The notes under the pieces are model-generated. The model made no database searches, was not told where the DNA came from, and saw only the letters and a list, made by a program, of their open reading frames with translations. Both the position numbers and the translations under genes were made by a program. From NCBI RefSeq assembly GCF_003996985.1, contig NZ_RJJX01000012.1, forward strand, positions 51,637 through 115,636: 64,000 nt of DNA. The letters run 5' to 3'. Within the stretch, counting starts at the first letter, position 1. Each line of letters opens with the position of its first letter. Origin of the DNA: Ancylomarina longa (GTDB taxonomy: Bacteria > Bacteroidota > Bacteroidia > Bacteroidales > Marinifilaceae). Positions 1 through 8,199 of the stretch are shown piece by piece.

Positions 1-691
1 CTTTCTCAATCAGATATAATGTAATAAGTAGGCGACCAACTCTTCCATTACCGTCTAGGAAAGGATGAATAGTCTCAAATTGATAATGTATTAGCGCAAT
101 TTTAAGTAGATCTGGGAAGAAAAAATCTGTATTGTGTGCAAAATTTTCCAAGTCGCCCATTATTGTATTAATAGAAGTATATACTGGCGGAACGAATGTA
201 GCATCATTTATAGAGGCTCCTCCGATCCAGTTCTGGCTTGTTCTAAAATGCCCCGGAAGTTTGTGTGTTCCTCTAACACCTTTTAGTAGTGTTTCATGAG
301 TTTCTGTAATTAATCTTGATGAAAAGGGTAGTCTGTTAAGTGAATCTACAGCCTTATTTAAAGCTGATATATAATTCTGGACTTCTTCCCAATCATTACG
401 TTTTTCAATATTCACATCCTCTTTATCCAGTAAAGCTTCCTCAATATTCGTTTGTGTTCCTTCAATTTTACTTGATTGAGTAGCTTCTTTCAAAACGTGC
501 ATACTAATAAATAAATCAATATTAGGAATGTATTCTGAAAACATGTCCAGACGGCCTAGATGTCTATTAGCTTTATCTAATAAACTTATAACTTCCATGT
601 TATCAATCTTCCATTCTCTATTTATTAGTTCTGGCTGAAAACTCTTATAAGTACCCTGGTTTATATAGTTGCCTGCTTTAAAATCTTTCAT
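1..691 (-). CDS. Fic family protein, N-terminal part (runs off window start)
   Basis: Reading the minus strand from an ATG at 691 gives an open frame of 230 codons to the window edge, so the C-terminus is missing. Seen: a Fic motif HPFLDGNGRVGR near residues 208-219 and an upstream SSKIEG, which fits the inhibitory [S/T]xxxE[G/N] helix of class II Fic enzymes. Known: Fic proteins usually transfer AMP from ATP to a target hydroxyl, and this inhibitory Glu blocks ATP binding. The gene is outside the left att copy of the integrative element and probably belongs to a neighbouring element (inferred from the end structure at 1063-1146). Target unknown. Confidence 0.85.
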   Translation of the reverse strand, partial: MKDFKAGNYINQGTYKSFQPELINREWKIDNMEVISLLDKANRHLGRLDMFSEYIPNIDLFISMHVLKEATQSSKIEGTQTNIEEALLDKEDVNIEKRNDWEEVQNYISALNKAVDSLNRLPFSSRLITETHETLLKGVRGTHKLPGHFRTSQNWIGGASINDATFVPPVYTSINTIMGDLENFAHNTDFFFPDLLKIALIHYQFETIHPFLDGNGRVGRLLITLYLIEK

Positions 692-977
692 ATTTTTAAA
701 ATCTTAAGTATTCTATTTTTAGATTTTAGTATGAAATTAAACTAAAAAGGCGAATAATTTTAAAAAATGGGAAAAAATTAAAATAAGAAGAATTTATCTT
801 TTAATATTTTATCGGGAATAAAAATTAATATTTTAAAGAATTAAGAAAAATCGAAGTAAAAATCTATTTCTCTAAAAAAAAGATAATTGATCAAATTCTG
901 ATTCTCCAGAAATTCAATTATAAGATTATCTGGATAATATTTCAAAGAATTTAATAAACGAACTAATACATGGAAGA

Positions 978-1011
978 AAAGCCACATCGATAAAATTATC
1001 AGTATGGCTTT
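978..1011. terminator. Hairpin, copy 1 of a repeated terminator-like element
   Basis: AAAGCCACA pairs with TATGGCTTT, with an inner GATAA/TTATC stem. Almost the same hairpin occurs at 4419-4452 just after the element repressor gene. Here no gene ends beside it, so it may be a leftover of a related element. Confidence 0.5.
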
Positions 1012-1094
1012 CTTGTATCATGGATTTTCGCCCCAAAGGCAAAGGGTAAAACAAAAATAATTTTCCGTCAGGTATTTCGTCAGGCATAAAAAAC

Positions 1095-1127
1095 AAAACG
1101 CTTAACTTTCAGCAAGTTAAGCGTTTT
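1095..1127. terminator. Perfect 14-bp hairpin beside the left att copy
   Basis: A 14-bp stem (1095-1108 with 1114-1127) and a 5-base loop, flanked by A and T runs, so it can terminate transcription both ways. It ends five bases before the 15-bp att copy, as the hairpin at 15886-15920 does near the right att. Confidence 0.75.
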
Positions 1128-1131
1128 TATT

Positions 1132-1146
1132 GAGGTCTCTGGCGGA
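1132..1146. repeat. Left attachment-site copy
   Basis: gaggtctctggcgga is identical to the 3' end of the tRNA-Cys gene at 15932-15946. Fourteen of the 15 bases lie inside the mature tRNA. No tRNA continues beyond 1146, so this is the duplicated crossover copy. Confidence 0.88.
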
Positions 1147-1282
1147 CTGAAAAATACTTAAATTAATGTTTTTCTAAACTATTAAATCACACTATAAAAA
1201 TCATTAAAACTTACTATCCATAGCACTTACAGCTACTATTCGATATAAAAGTAAATTAAGTAGATTAAGATAAAATAAAGAA

Positions 1283-1306
1283 AAAGCGGCAACAAAAGCG
1301 GCAACA
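1283..1306 (+). repeat. Left arm-type direct repeat
   Basis: Two GCGGCAAC motifs 12 bases apart (1286, 1298) within a 24-base stretch repeated exactly and in the same orientation at 15852-15875. The position just inside each att end and next to the integrase gene fits arm-type integrase binding sites (inference). Confidence 0.7.
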
Positions 1307-1353
1307 AATTCAAAATAGTATATCTTTGGCAAATCAAATAAAGAGATAAGCCA

Positions 1354-2613
1354 ATGTCAAACGTTCGATTTACTTTAAGATCTCCAAAAAGCGAAACTGA
1401 AACCCCAATACACCTAGTTTACCGTCTAAAAGGCGAAAAATTGGTATATCCAATTGGAATAAAAGTAATTCCTAAATATTGGAAAGATCAAAGAGTGCGA
1501 AATGTCGCAGCCGCAAAAAATAAAGTTTCAATAAATAGCTTGCTTAATAATCTTGAAAATAAAGTAACCGCTTTTGTTGATGGATGTATAGTTGATGGTT
1601 TACCCTTATCAAAGTACACTTTAAAGAAATTCCTTGATAATTATTTTGCACCAGTTAATGAAAAAGAAAAGAGCTTTTTCGGATTTATAGACAAAGTAAT
1701 AAAAAGCTATGAAGGAAAAATAAATCCAAGTACAGGACGACCAATTACCCAAGGAACAATAAAGAGCCTTAAAGGAACTAAAGCTGTTCTAGAGCTATTT
1801 GAAACGGCCAAATATCACCTTTCATTTGAACTTATTACACTCGATTTTTATTATGATTTTATTGTATGGTGCAACACAAAAAACTATGCTACCAATAATA
1901 CAGGCAAACACATAAAGAATCTAAAAATGTTTATGGGTGAAGCTGTGGAACATGAATTAACCAACAATTTAAGTTTTAGAAGTAAACGCTTCGTAGTTCT
2001 CAAAGAAGAAGTAGATAATATCTACCTAACTGTTACAGAACTAAAGAAAATGTACAATCTCGATTTATCCGAAAAACCTCTACATGAAAGAGCTAGAGAT
2101 TTATTTTTGATTGGTGCTTTTACAGGCTTACGAGTTTCCGATTTTAATGATCTTAAACCTGAAAACATTATAAAACGAATTGATGGTTATAGGCTAAAAG
2201 TTGATACAAAAAAAACAGGACAAAAGGTTGTTATCCCTTTGCACCCTATTGTAGTAGCAATATTAGAAAAGAATGACGGAAAACCACCTAAGAAAATGGC
2301 TGACCAATCAATTAACTACAAAATAAAAGAGGTAGGAGAACTTGCAGAGCTTGACGACATAGAAAGCACTAGCAAATCTAAAGGTGGCTTAAAAGTGAAT
2401 AAACACGTTCCTAAGTACACTCTTATAAAAACCCACACAGCAAGACGTAGCTTTTGTACAAATGCTTATTTAGCTGGTGTTCCAGTAATTGATATCATGG
2501 CTATCAGTACTCATACCACTGAAAGCTCATTTATGAAATACATCAAAGTAACCAAGGAACAGCAAGCCGATAGAATGGCACAACATCCATTTTTTACGGA
2601 TAAAGCTATTTAA
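1354..2613 (+). CDS. Tyrosine recombinase / integrase of the element
   Basis: A 419-aa site-specific integrase of the type common in Bacteroidota mobile elements. It has an N-terminal arm-binding region, a SAM-like core-binding domain (about 110-210) and a C-terminal catalytic domain. Catalytic residues seen: Arg in GLRVSDF (about 258), HTARR (about 361-365), His in STHTTESS and the Tyr of MKYIKV near 395. It lies 207 bases inside the left att copy and points into the element. The start at 1354 follows a purine-rich stretch. It should catalyse integration and, with an accessory factor, excision at the tRNA-Cys site. Confidence 0.93.
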   Translation: MSNVRFTLRSPKSETETPIHLVYRLKGEKLVYPIGIKVIPKYWKDQRVRNVAAAKNKVSINSLLNNLENKVTAFVDGCIVDGLPLSKYTLKKFLDNYFAPVNEKEKSFFGFIDKVIKSYEGKINPSTGRPITQGTIKSLKGTKAVLELFETAKYHLSFELITLDFYYDFIVWCNTKNYATNNTGKHIKNLKMFMGEAVEHELTNNLSFRSKRFVVLKEEVDNIYLTVTELKKMYNLDLSEKPLHERARDLFLIGAFTGLRVSDFNDLKPENIIKRIDGYRLKVDTKKTGQKVVIPLHPIVVAILEKNDGKPPKKMADQSINYKIKEVGELAELDDIESTSKSKGGLKVNKHVPKYTLIKTHTARRSFCTNAYLAGVPVIDIMAISTHTTESSFMKYIKVTKEQQADRMAQHPFFTDKAI

Positions 2614-2680
2614 AAAAAGAGATTTCTTTTTAAGAAATCTTGCGCAAAAAATAAGAATCAAAACTATCTAATGAAAAGTA

Positions 2681-2715
2681 AAAATTGCGAGATTTTAAAC
2701 AAATCTCGCAATTTT
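2681..2715. terminator. Perfect 15-bp hairpin, copy 1 of three
   Basis: Arms at 2681-2695 and 2701-2715 with loop taaac, and a GCGAGATTT core. It lies between the convergent integrase and Fic genes and can terminate both. Related copies are at 4117-4150 and 4204-4238. Confidence 0.75.
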
Positions 2716-2796
2716 AGCAATAACAAATCACATAATTAACTCCAACATAAGACATATACTTACAGAAAAGTACCAACAGTATCCATATGGATTCAA

Positions 2797-4095
2797 TTAT
2801 AGATTATAACCTTTTATAATTTTATCAAAATCTGAAGATTTTATAAAATTTTGCTTCTTCTTGTTGACTTTAATTATTTCAAGAAATCCTAATTCAACAA
2901 GGTTTTTTAAGTCTGTTCTTGCAGTATAATTTGAAATACTAAATCTTGATTCTATTTCTTTAGTATTAAGGACCCTATCAGCATCATCATAAATAATTTT
3001 TAATATCTGAGCCATCCTGTCATTAACTAAAGGTATTTTCAGAAATTTAGAAGCTTGAGAAACTTCCTTTTGTTTACGATTGATATATGATTTTAATGCT
3101 TCAACTGCTTTTTCCAAAGTTTTAATATGGTATGTAATAAAATAGCTTAAGTCATTCCCATCTGATTCAGTATATAAAAAAGCCTTTTCATATTGATTTT
3201 TGGATCCCTTGATAATTCTTGAAATAGATAAATACTCCGTCATCCAGTAACCTTTTTTCAACATATACCAATAAAACAAAGCTCTTGATGTTCTGCCATT
3301 TCCATCTGCGAATGGATGAATCCAAGCTAAAATAAAATGAATTATACAGCCTTTTACAATAGGGTGAATAAAATCATCCGTATCGCTATTAAAAAACAAA
3401 CAAAGATCTTCGATTAATCGAGGTATTTCTTCAAAATTAGGTGGTGTGTGAACTGTTTCGCTACTTGATGTATTAACAACGAATATATCATTATCCTTTC
3501 GAAACCTACCTTCATCCTCTTTATTATCTAGAGTATTATTTGAAATTAAGCGATGAATAAAAAGTATTTTTTTAGGCGTTAATTCTTCATCTTTACTTTC
3601 TGCAATTTCTTGCATAGTAATAAAGTTATTAAGAATCATTAATTCATCTTTACTTTTAGGTTTTTGCTCCTTATGAATCATTTCTTTTGCCTTTTTTCTG
3701 GTGGTATTAGCCCCCTCTATTTGGCTACTCGAAATAGCTTCTTCTATTAATGAACTTATTATAAACTTCTTTTTGTCCGTTTCTGCAATTCCTATATTAC
3801 TGCTTAAAGTACCTCCAAAATGCATATCAAAACTATGTAAGCTTCTTTGAATATAATCAGTAAGCATAAAAGAAAATTTATTTTCTCCGAATTTAACGAC
3901 ACTACTATTTATGCGTCTATGAAATTTTACAGCACTCCATAACTTAACGGGATCATATTGTTGAGCTTTATACTTTAATTTATCCCAGTATAAATAATTA
4001 TCCTGTATGGATTTTAACAAACCGTTACTTTGCAACTCTATCATCAATTTTATTACACTATCAGTTTGTTTAATTTTTGGAGGTTGCTCAATCAT
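2797..4095 (-). CDS. Fic family protein, full length, with C-terminal winged helix
   Basis: A 432-aa Fic protein with an N-terminal Fic_N-like region, inhibitory motif SSQIEG (about residue 122) and active-site loop HPFADGNGRTSR (about 260-271). All catalytic positions are present, so AMP transfer from ATP is likely and is expected to be self-inhibited. The C-terminal 100 residues (RMAQILKIIYDDADRVLNTKEIESR onward) read as a winged-helix DNA-binding module, common in this class and probably for autoregulation. It stands alone between hairpins and has no antitoxin gene, as expected for class II. The cellular target cannot be read from the sequence. Confidence 0.9.
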   Translation of the reverse strand: MIEQPPKIKQTDSVIKLMIELQSNGLLKSIQDNYLYWDKLKYKAQQYDPVKLWSAVKFHRRINSSVVKFGENKFSFMLTDYIQRSLHSFDMHFGGTLSSNIGIAETDKKKFIISSLIEEAISSSQIEGANTTRKKAKEMIHKEQKPKSKDELMILNNFITMQEIAESKDEELTPKKILFIHRLISNNTLDNKEDEGRFRKDNDIFVVNTSSSETVHTPPNFEEIPRLIEDLCLFFNSDTDDFIHPIVKGCIIHFILAWIHPFADGNGRTSRALFYWYMLKKGYWMTEYLSISRIIKGSKNQYEKAFLYTESDGNDLSYFITYHIKTLEKAVEALKSYINRKQKEVSQASKFLKIPLVNDRMAQILKIIYDDADRVLNTKEIESRFSISNYTARTDLKNLVELGFLEIIKVNKKKQNFIKSSDFDKIIKGYNL

Positions 4096-4116
4096 ATCAT
4101 TCAGGTATTAATTATT

Positions 4117-4150
4117 AAAATTGCGAGATTTTAACTAAATCTCGTTATTT
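4117..4150. repeat. Hairpin copy 2 of the GCGAGATTT family (imperfect)
   Basis: The left arm 4117-4131 matches copy 1. The right arm reads AAATCTCGTTATTTT and pairs imperfectly. It lies 21 bases upstream of the Fic start, in its promoter region. Confidence 0.6.
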
Positions 4151-4203
4151 TCATATAAGTACTAATATAGTTTTAAATATCTAAAAGACTAATATAATTT
4201 ATT

Positions 4204-4238
4204 AAAAATGCGAGATTTTAACTAAATCTCGCATTTTT
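4204..4238. repeat. Hairpin copy 3 of the GCGAGATTT family (perfect)
   Basis: A 15-bp perfect stem (4204-4218 with 4224-4238) and loop taact. Compared with copy 1, a T-to-A change in the left arm is matched by an A-to-T change in the right arm, so pairing is preserved. With copy 1 it brackets the Fic gene. Confidence 0.65.
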
Positions 4239-4418
4239 GACAATAAATGAATATCATTCTTCCTGAAAAAAATAACGAGTTTTCTTTACATGAAAACATT
4301 CTTATTTAAATTTTCGAGCATTTTTTTAATTAAGGGAAAGACTTATTTAAAATTTTGATTGACTTTTTAAATAAGGATTGGATATATATCAAACTAAATC
4401 TAATCTCAATAAAAAGAT

Positions 4419-4452
4419 AAAGCCACATCGATAATCTTATCAGTGTGGCTTT
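4419..4452 (-). terminator. Terminator of the repressor gene
   Basis: AAAGCCACA/TGTGGCTTT stem with an inner GATAA/TTATC pair, five bases after the repressor stop on the minus strand. Nearly the same sequence is at 978-1011. Confidence 0.7.
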
Positions 4453-4457
4453 TGTTG

Positions 4458-5105
4458 TTATTCTTTTGCTTTATCCTGTTGCTTAAGGAAGTTGTTTATT
4501 TGCTGTTCCAATCCTCCTAAATAGTTTTCTATATTGTCGTAATATATTGGCACAAGAGACTGTAAAGTATCAGCATCTGATATATTAATATATCTAGTCA
4601 ATTCTTGTACTTTTTTTAATACCTCCCATAGTTGGAGGTCAATAATTCTAGACAACTTCAATCCAGTTTTATCAAACAAACTATATTCCGTTTTAGTTTT
4701 AATATTATTAATTAGCTCGGTAGTTTCTGATATTTTATCCATGCCTGTACGTATGGCTTTAATACGCTCATAGGTTTTACTATCTTTTTGAGCAAAATTT
4801 TCTAAAGCTTCTATAAACGGCATAAAGTGTGTTAAGCAAGGTGTTAAAACAGAAAGTTCAAGCATTTTTCTTGAAATCTGTTCTTCACTATCATTATTCC
4901 CACCCACTTCAGTACCAAATAATAACCAATCCGCCGAAATATCAAATCCACTTTTTAGAGCTTCCAACATCTTGAAATTAATTTCTCTCTCTCCTTTTTC
5001 AACTAACAAATAGGTCGATCGAGATACATTTAACGTTTCGGCAAAATCATTTTGGGAAATTTTTCGCTCTTGTCTCACTTTTTTTAAACGCTCACCTACA
5101 GACAT
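4458..5105 (-). CDS. XRE-family repressor (CI-like)
   Basis: A 215-aa protein with an N-terminal HTH of the XRE/Cro type (residues 5-60; RKISQNDFAETLNVSRSTYL) and a long mainly helical C-terminus. It is divergent from a small HTH gene at 5252 across a 146-base region rich in GTTTTA motifs, the layout of a phage-like genetic switch. Probable role: keep excision and replication genes of the element silent (inference). No LexA/CI-type self-cleaving domain is evident, so induction would need another signal. Confidence 0.8.
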   Translation of the reverse strand: MSVGERLKKVRQERKISQNDFAETLNVSRSTYLLVEKGEREINFKMLEALKSGFDISADWLLFGTEVGGNNDSEEQISRKMLELSVLTPCLTHFMPFIEALENFAQKDSKTYERIKAIRTGMDKISETTELINNIKTKTEYSLFDKTGLKLSRIIDLQLWEVLKKVQELTRYINISDADTLQSLVPIYYDNIENYLGGLEQQINNFLKQQDKAKE

Positions 5106-5251
5106 TTAGATATAGTTTTATATTTTGTGTTGAATAAAACACCGTTTTAGTATTGTTTTATAAACTTTTAATGTGTTATTTTGTGAATGTGTAATATCTC
5201 TAAAACGAAACTTAATCGTTACTAATTGTTCACAAATAATACAAAAGCACA
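5106..5251. promoter_or_regulatory. Divergent switch region with repeated GTTTTA motifs
   Basis: GTTTTAT at 5115, its inverse ATAAAAC at 5134, and further GTTTTA copies at 5144 and 5155. These make candidate dyad operators between the two divergent HTH genes. A later inverse-like TAAAACG lies near 5203. No footprint data exist; this is a motif-level call. Confidence 0.5.
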
Positions 5252-5488
5252 ATGATAAAGATAGAGAAAATAATAGAACTAGGAAATCAACTTCCTAGAG
5301 GGGCAAAAACAAAAATATCAAATAAGTGTGGAGTCTCCAGAACACTTGTTGTTCAGTTTTTTAAGGGTACAAAACTCCCATCTAATTACACTATAAAAAA
5401 GGTGCTCGATGCAACTAGCATAGTAATAGAAGAGTATCGAAATGAATCCAAAAGCATCAATACAATTGTAGATGGATTGAAACTTTAA
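5252..5488 (+). CDS. Small HTH protein, Cro-like
   Basis: A 78-aa protein with a helix-turn-helix-like stretch (NKCGVSRTLVVQFFKGTKLPSNYTIKK split over residues 24-50). It is divergent from the repressor and heads the rightward gene string 5252-5823. The position suggests a Cro-like antagonist or a regulator of the next gene. Family not recognised with certainty. Confidence 0.65.
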   Translation: MIKIEKIIELGNQLPRGAKTKISNKCGVSRTLVVQFFKGTKLPSNYTIKKVLDATSIVIEEYRNESKSINTIVDGLKL

Positions 5489-5529
5489 TAGACACGTTAA
5501 TAAATATTAGTATTCAAAATACAACACAC

Positions 5530-5823
5530 ATGACTGAAAAAATATTACAAGTATCAGAAATGAGTTCAGCCGATATAATTAAACAATTTACGGCAATGAA
5601 TCAAAAACTATCAGAACTAGCAGAATACGTTAAGCCTAATAATTCAGCTACATTATTAAGCCCAAAAGAAGTAATGGAATGGTTGAGCATTACTCCTCCC
5701 ACTTTAAACGATTGGGCTAAGAAAGGAATCTTAAACCGTTATAAACTTGGAAATAGAGCCTTTTATAAAAAGGAAGAAATCATGGCAAATCTTGACGGCA
5801 CAAAATACGCTAACAAGCTATAA
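5530..5823 (+). CDS. Excisionase-type helix-turn-helix protein
   Basis: A 97-aa protein. Residues 44-90 (LLSPKEVMEWLSITPPTL, then WAKKGILNRYKLGNRAFYKKEEI) match the MerR-like HTH_17 domain of excisionases and related adaptors in Bacteroidota elements. The N-terminal 40 residues are helical. It lies 41 bases after the Cro-like gene and upstream of the Rep gene. Likely role: directionality factor for the integrase or a regulator of rep (family-based inference). Confidence 0.8.
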   Translation: MTEKILQVSEMSSADIIKQFTAMNQKLSELAEYVKPNNSATLLSPKEVMEWLSITPPTLNDWAKKGILNRYKLGNRAFYKKEEIMANLDGTKYANKL

Positions 5824-5901
5824 AAAAAACAACACGCCAAAATCACAACACACCTTTATTCAAGGGCAATACAGAATAAAACACGCATGTAAAATTGGTA
5901 C

Positions 5902-6000
5902 GAATACACCATTTTTTTTAGAGTCTTTATTTAAAAAAAAATATCGCTCAAATAAATAACAGAAACGCACATTTTTTTGTGACGCATACACCATTTTTTT
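5902..6000. repeat. Direct repeats ATACACCATTTTTTT upstream of rep
   Basis: GAATACACCATTTTTTT (5902-5918) and GCATACACCATTTTTTT (5984-6000) lie 82 bases apart just before the Rep-like gene, with a related ACGCACATTTTTTTGTG at 5964-5980. They may be binding sites for the Rep protein or a regulator. GATACACC also recurs inside the Rep gene near 6924 and 6997. Confidence 0.5.
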
Positions 6001-6028
6001 CGACAATTAACTAACTACTTTTTTACCC

Positions 6029-7423
6029 TTGCTAGACGGAATCACCTTAGAACCTACAAACTTTGATATCAGCCTTTGGATAAATCATCCAAAGCTGAAA
6101 TTCAATGTTCTTACTTCTGTTGAAACTGGTGAGTTAATAGGGAGTCAAAAGGCGTATTATAATGGCTTGGAATTCACCATAGAACCAAAAGGAAAAGTCA
6201 AAATAAAAGGTTCCATTCACAAGTACTACAATAATGGTTTACACAATGGTGATCGCTTCACCTTTGATAATTTTATAAATGCGGTTAGCCAATTGTCGGA
6301 GTTTGGAGTCGTTCCTGAACAAACAATCTTAAGAGGTTTCGAAATCGGCTTAAACCTAGACACTTCCAAATCAAAGATAGACACCAAAACATTTCTAGAT
6401 AGTATTTTATACTGTAGAGGTGTAAAGCATTCCGATATGGAAATCAGCGGAAAAGCGGGCTACGGTTACCGATTTAAAACTACAAATACTACCTACAAGT
6501 TCTACGATAAGATGGAACAAGCTTGTTTACAATCTGAAATGCTTCGAATTGAAACCAAGTTTACCAAAATGAGAGCGGTTGAAAACTACGGTATCTTAAC
6601 ACTCTCTGACCTTCTGAACAAAGAAAAGCTATCCAGATTAATCAAAGACAAGTATTTGAAATTCATTGACGAAACCATCTTCTTTGAGTGGGATCAAATC
6701 AAAACACCCCGTAAACTTCCAGCCAAATACAAAAGCATATTTAAAGACTTAAGAAACCCCGATTGGTGGATTAAGGATGATCGTTGCAGAAAAGAGCGAA
6801 ACAAAAACAAAAAGCTACTAGAAACGCTCATAAACAAGTATGCTAAACGTAATATCAAAACCATCCTAAAAGACCTTATTTTATTAGAACTTCAAGCTTT
6901 TTCACGCACAAAAAAAGGGGACAGATACACCGAATTTGAAAACCTTCAGTCTTGGGATGAATCCAATAGCAAAAACGCAACAAAAAAGAAGACAGATACA
7001 CCATGTATTGTATGGTGCGATTCGACCGACCAAAGGGAGGTAAAAAAAGAGAAAAGATATTGCGAGGTGTGTGGAAAGGAAATCACAGAACAAAGAATAG
7101 GTTCAAAATATTGTTCCAATAACAGAAAATGCAGAGATAAGGCTTACAACCTTAAAGTTTCAGAAAAAAGAAAGTCTAAAAGATTAAATCAGGAAAAGGA
7201 AATTATAAAAATCATCAAGGAAGTAGGTAATGAGTTAAAGCTTATAAGAACTACCAACCCCAAAAGAAAGGTCAACAAAGAAAAAGCCCAGAGAAAAACC
7301 TCAATCATTGTTTCGATTAATGGAAGAAGAAAATACTTCCACGGTTTAGCTGCACGGTTTTTCATACAGGAATTTGAAAAGAAAACCATTATCAACAACA
7401 CAGACAAAAAGGTAAGTGCATGA
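6029..7423 (+). CDS. Replication initiation-like protein with C-terminal zinc ribbon
   Basis: 464 aa. The first 250 residues carry LRGFEIGLNL, YKFYDKMEQ and MLRIETKFTKM followed by a TLSDLL stretch, the pattern I associate with rolling-circle Rep proteins of filamentous phages and small plasmids (moderate certainty). The C-terminal part has a zinc ribbon, CEVCGK...KYC...KC (about 345-372), and a basic tail. The only start in frame after the upstream stop is TTG at 6029; no ATG is available. The stop overlaps the resolvase start by four bases, so the two are translationally coupled. It probably starts replication of the excised circle. Confidence 0.65.
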   Translation: MLDGITLEPTNFDISLWINHPKLKFNVLTSVETGELIGSQKAYYNGLEFTIEPKGKVKIKGSIHKYYNNGLHNGDRFTFDNFINAVSQLSEFGVVPEQTILRGFEIGLNLDTSKSKIDTKTFLDSILYCRGVKHSDMEISGKAGYGYRFKTTNTTYKFYDKMEQACLQSEMLRIETKFTKMRAVENYGILTLSDLLNKEKLSRLIKDKYLKFIDETIFFEWDQIKTPRKLPAKYKSIFKDLRNPDWWIKDDRCRKERNKNKKLLETLINKYAKRNIKTILKDLILLELQAFSRTKKGDRYTEFENLQSWDESNSKNATKKKTDTPCIVWCDSTDQREVKKEKRYCEVCGKEITEQRIGSKYCSNNRKCRDKAYNLKVSEKRKSKRLNQEKEIIKIIKEVGNELKLIRTTNPKRKVNKEKAQRKTSIIVSINGRRKYFHGLAARFFIQEFEKKTIINNTDKKVSA

Positions 7424-8049
7424 ATTCAGAAAAGAAAGTATACAAATATGCCAGAGTATCAACCGTAGGGCAGAATGAAGACAGACAGGTTGACGGACTA
7501 AAAGACATTAAAGGTGAATTAGTCATTGATAAATATTCAGGAATGATGCCATTTGCTGAAAGACCCAGTGGAAAGCTCATTATTGAGGCCGTTCGAAAAG
7601 ATAAAATATCCGAATTAGTTGTTTATGATTTTGACCGATTAGGTAGAAGCGTTCCCGATGTATTGAACACCTTAGAATTGATGAAAGAAAATCAGGTAAC
7701 AGTTTCAATCTACAAAATTGGAATGAAAAGCTATATCGATGGCCATTACAACCAAATGTTTGATTTCATGTCTGCTCTTATGGTTTTGGCTGCTAAAATG
7801 GAATATGACCGAATCAAAGACAGACAGTCGGAAGGTATTGCCATAGCCAAGGCAAAAGGAGTTTATAAGCTTCATGCAGGAAAAGGGAAAATGACCAAAG
7901 AGCAATACGAAAAACAACATGCTGATATTATCGAACTCTTAGGCGATGGAAAATCAATTCGGAATATTGCCAAGCTGGTAAAAAAATCCACGACCACTGT
8001 TCAACGAGTAAAAAAGCATATCGATACACAAAAAGCGTGTTCATTTTAG
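7420..8049 (+). CDS. Small serine recombinase (resolvase/invertase)
   Basis: 209 aa with the resolvase N-terminal fold: YARVSTVGQ places the nucleophile at Ser14, then VVYDFDRLGRS (YxxDRLxRS) and MEYDRIKDRQSEGI. A C-terminal HTH (SIRNIAKLVKKSTTTVQRV) follows. The length fits the small resolvases. It overlaps the Rep gene by four bases, so it probably resolves multimers of the replicating circle rather than acting as a transposon resolvase; no inverted-repeat ends are seen around it. Confidence 0.88.
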   Translation: MNSEKKVYKYARVSTVGQNEDRQVDGLKDIKGELVIDKYSGMMPFAERPSGKLIIEAVRKDKISELVVYDFDRLGRSVPDVLNTLELMKENQVTVSIYKIGMKSYIDGHYNQMFDFMSALMVLAAKMEYDRIKDRQSEGIAIAKAKGVYKLHAGKGKMTKEQYEKQHADIIELLGDGKSIRNIAKLVKKSTTTVQRVKKHIDTQKACSF

Positions 8050-8199
8050 CAACACCCAAATGAATACACAAAACAGGGCTGTTTGCACCCTATTTGATAA
8101 GTATTCCTGTACAACCCAAAGGGTATACGCTAAAAAGATTACAAACAGAGAAAAAACAGAAATTTTAATATAAACCAATAACTAAAACAGAATTAAAAA

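Larger units (their letters stand above)
692..1131. other. AT-rich flank with element-end-like structure
   Basis: No gene is seen in these 440 bases. The stretch holds a hairpin at 978-1011, two CGTCAGG motifs 12 bases apart (1066-1072, 1078-1084) and a perfect hairpin at 1095-1127 that abuts the left att copy. The order tandem motif, hairpin, att copies the order at the right end of the downstream element (15852-15946), so this is probably the right end of a second, related element. Confidence 0.5.

Noticed and set aside
1354-2613. Integron integrase for the cassette-like genes at 45.5-47.3 kb
   Set aside because: It lacks the extra helix expected of IntI, sits inside a tRNA element, and its C-terminus differs from the recombinase tails in blocks A and B.
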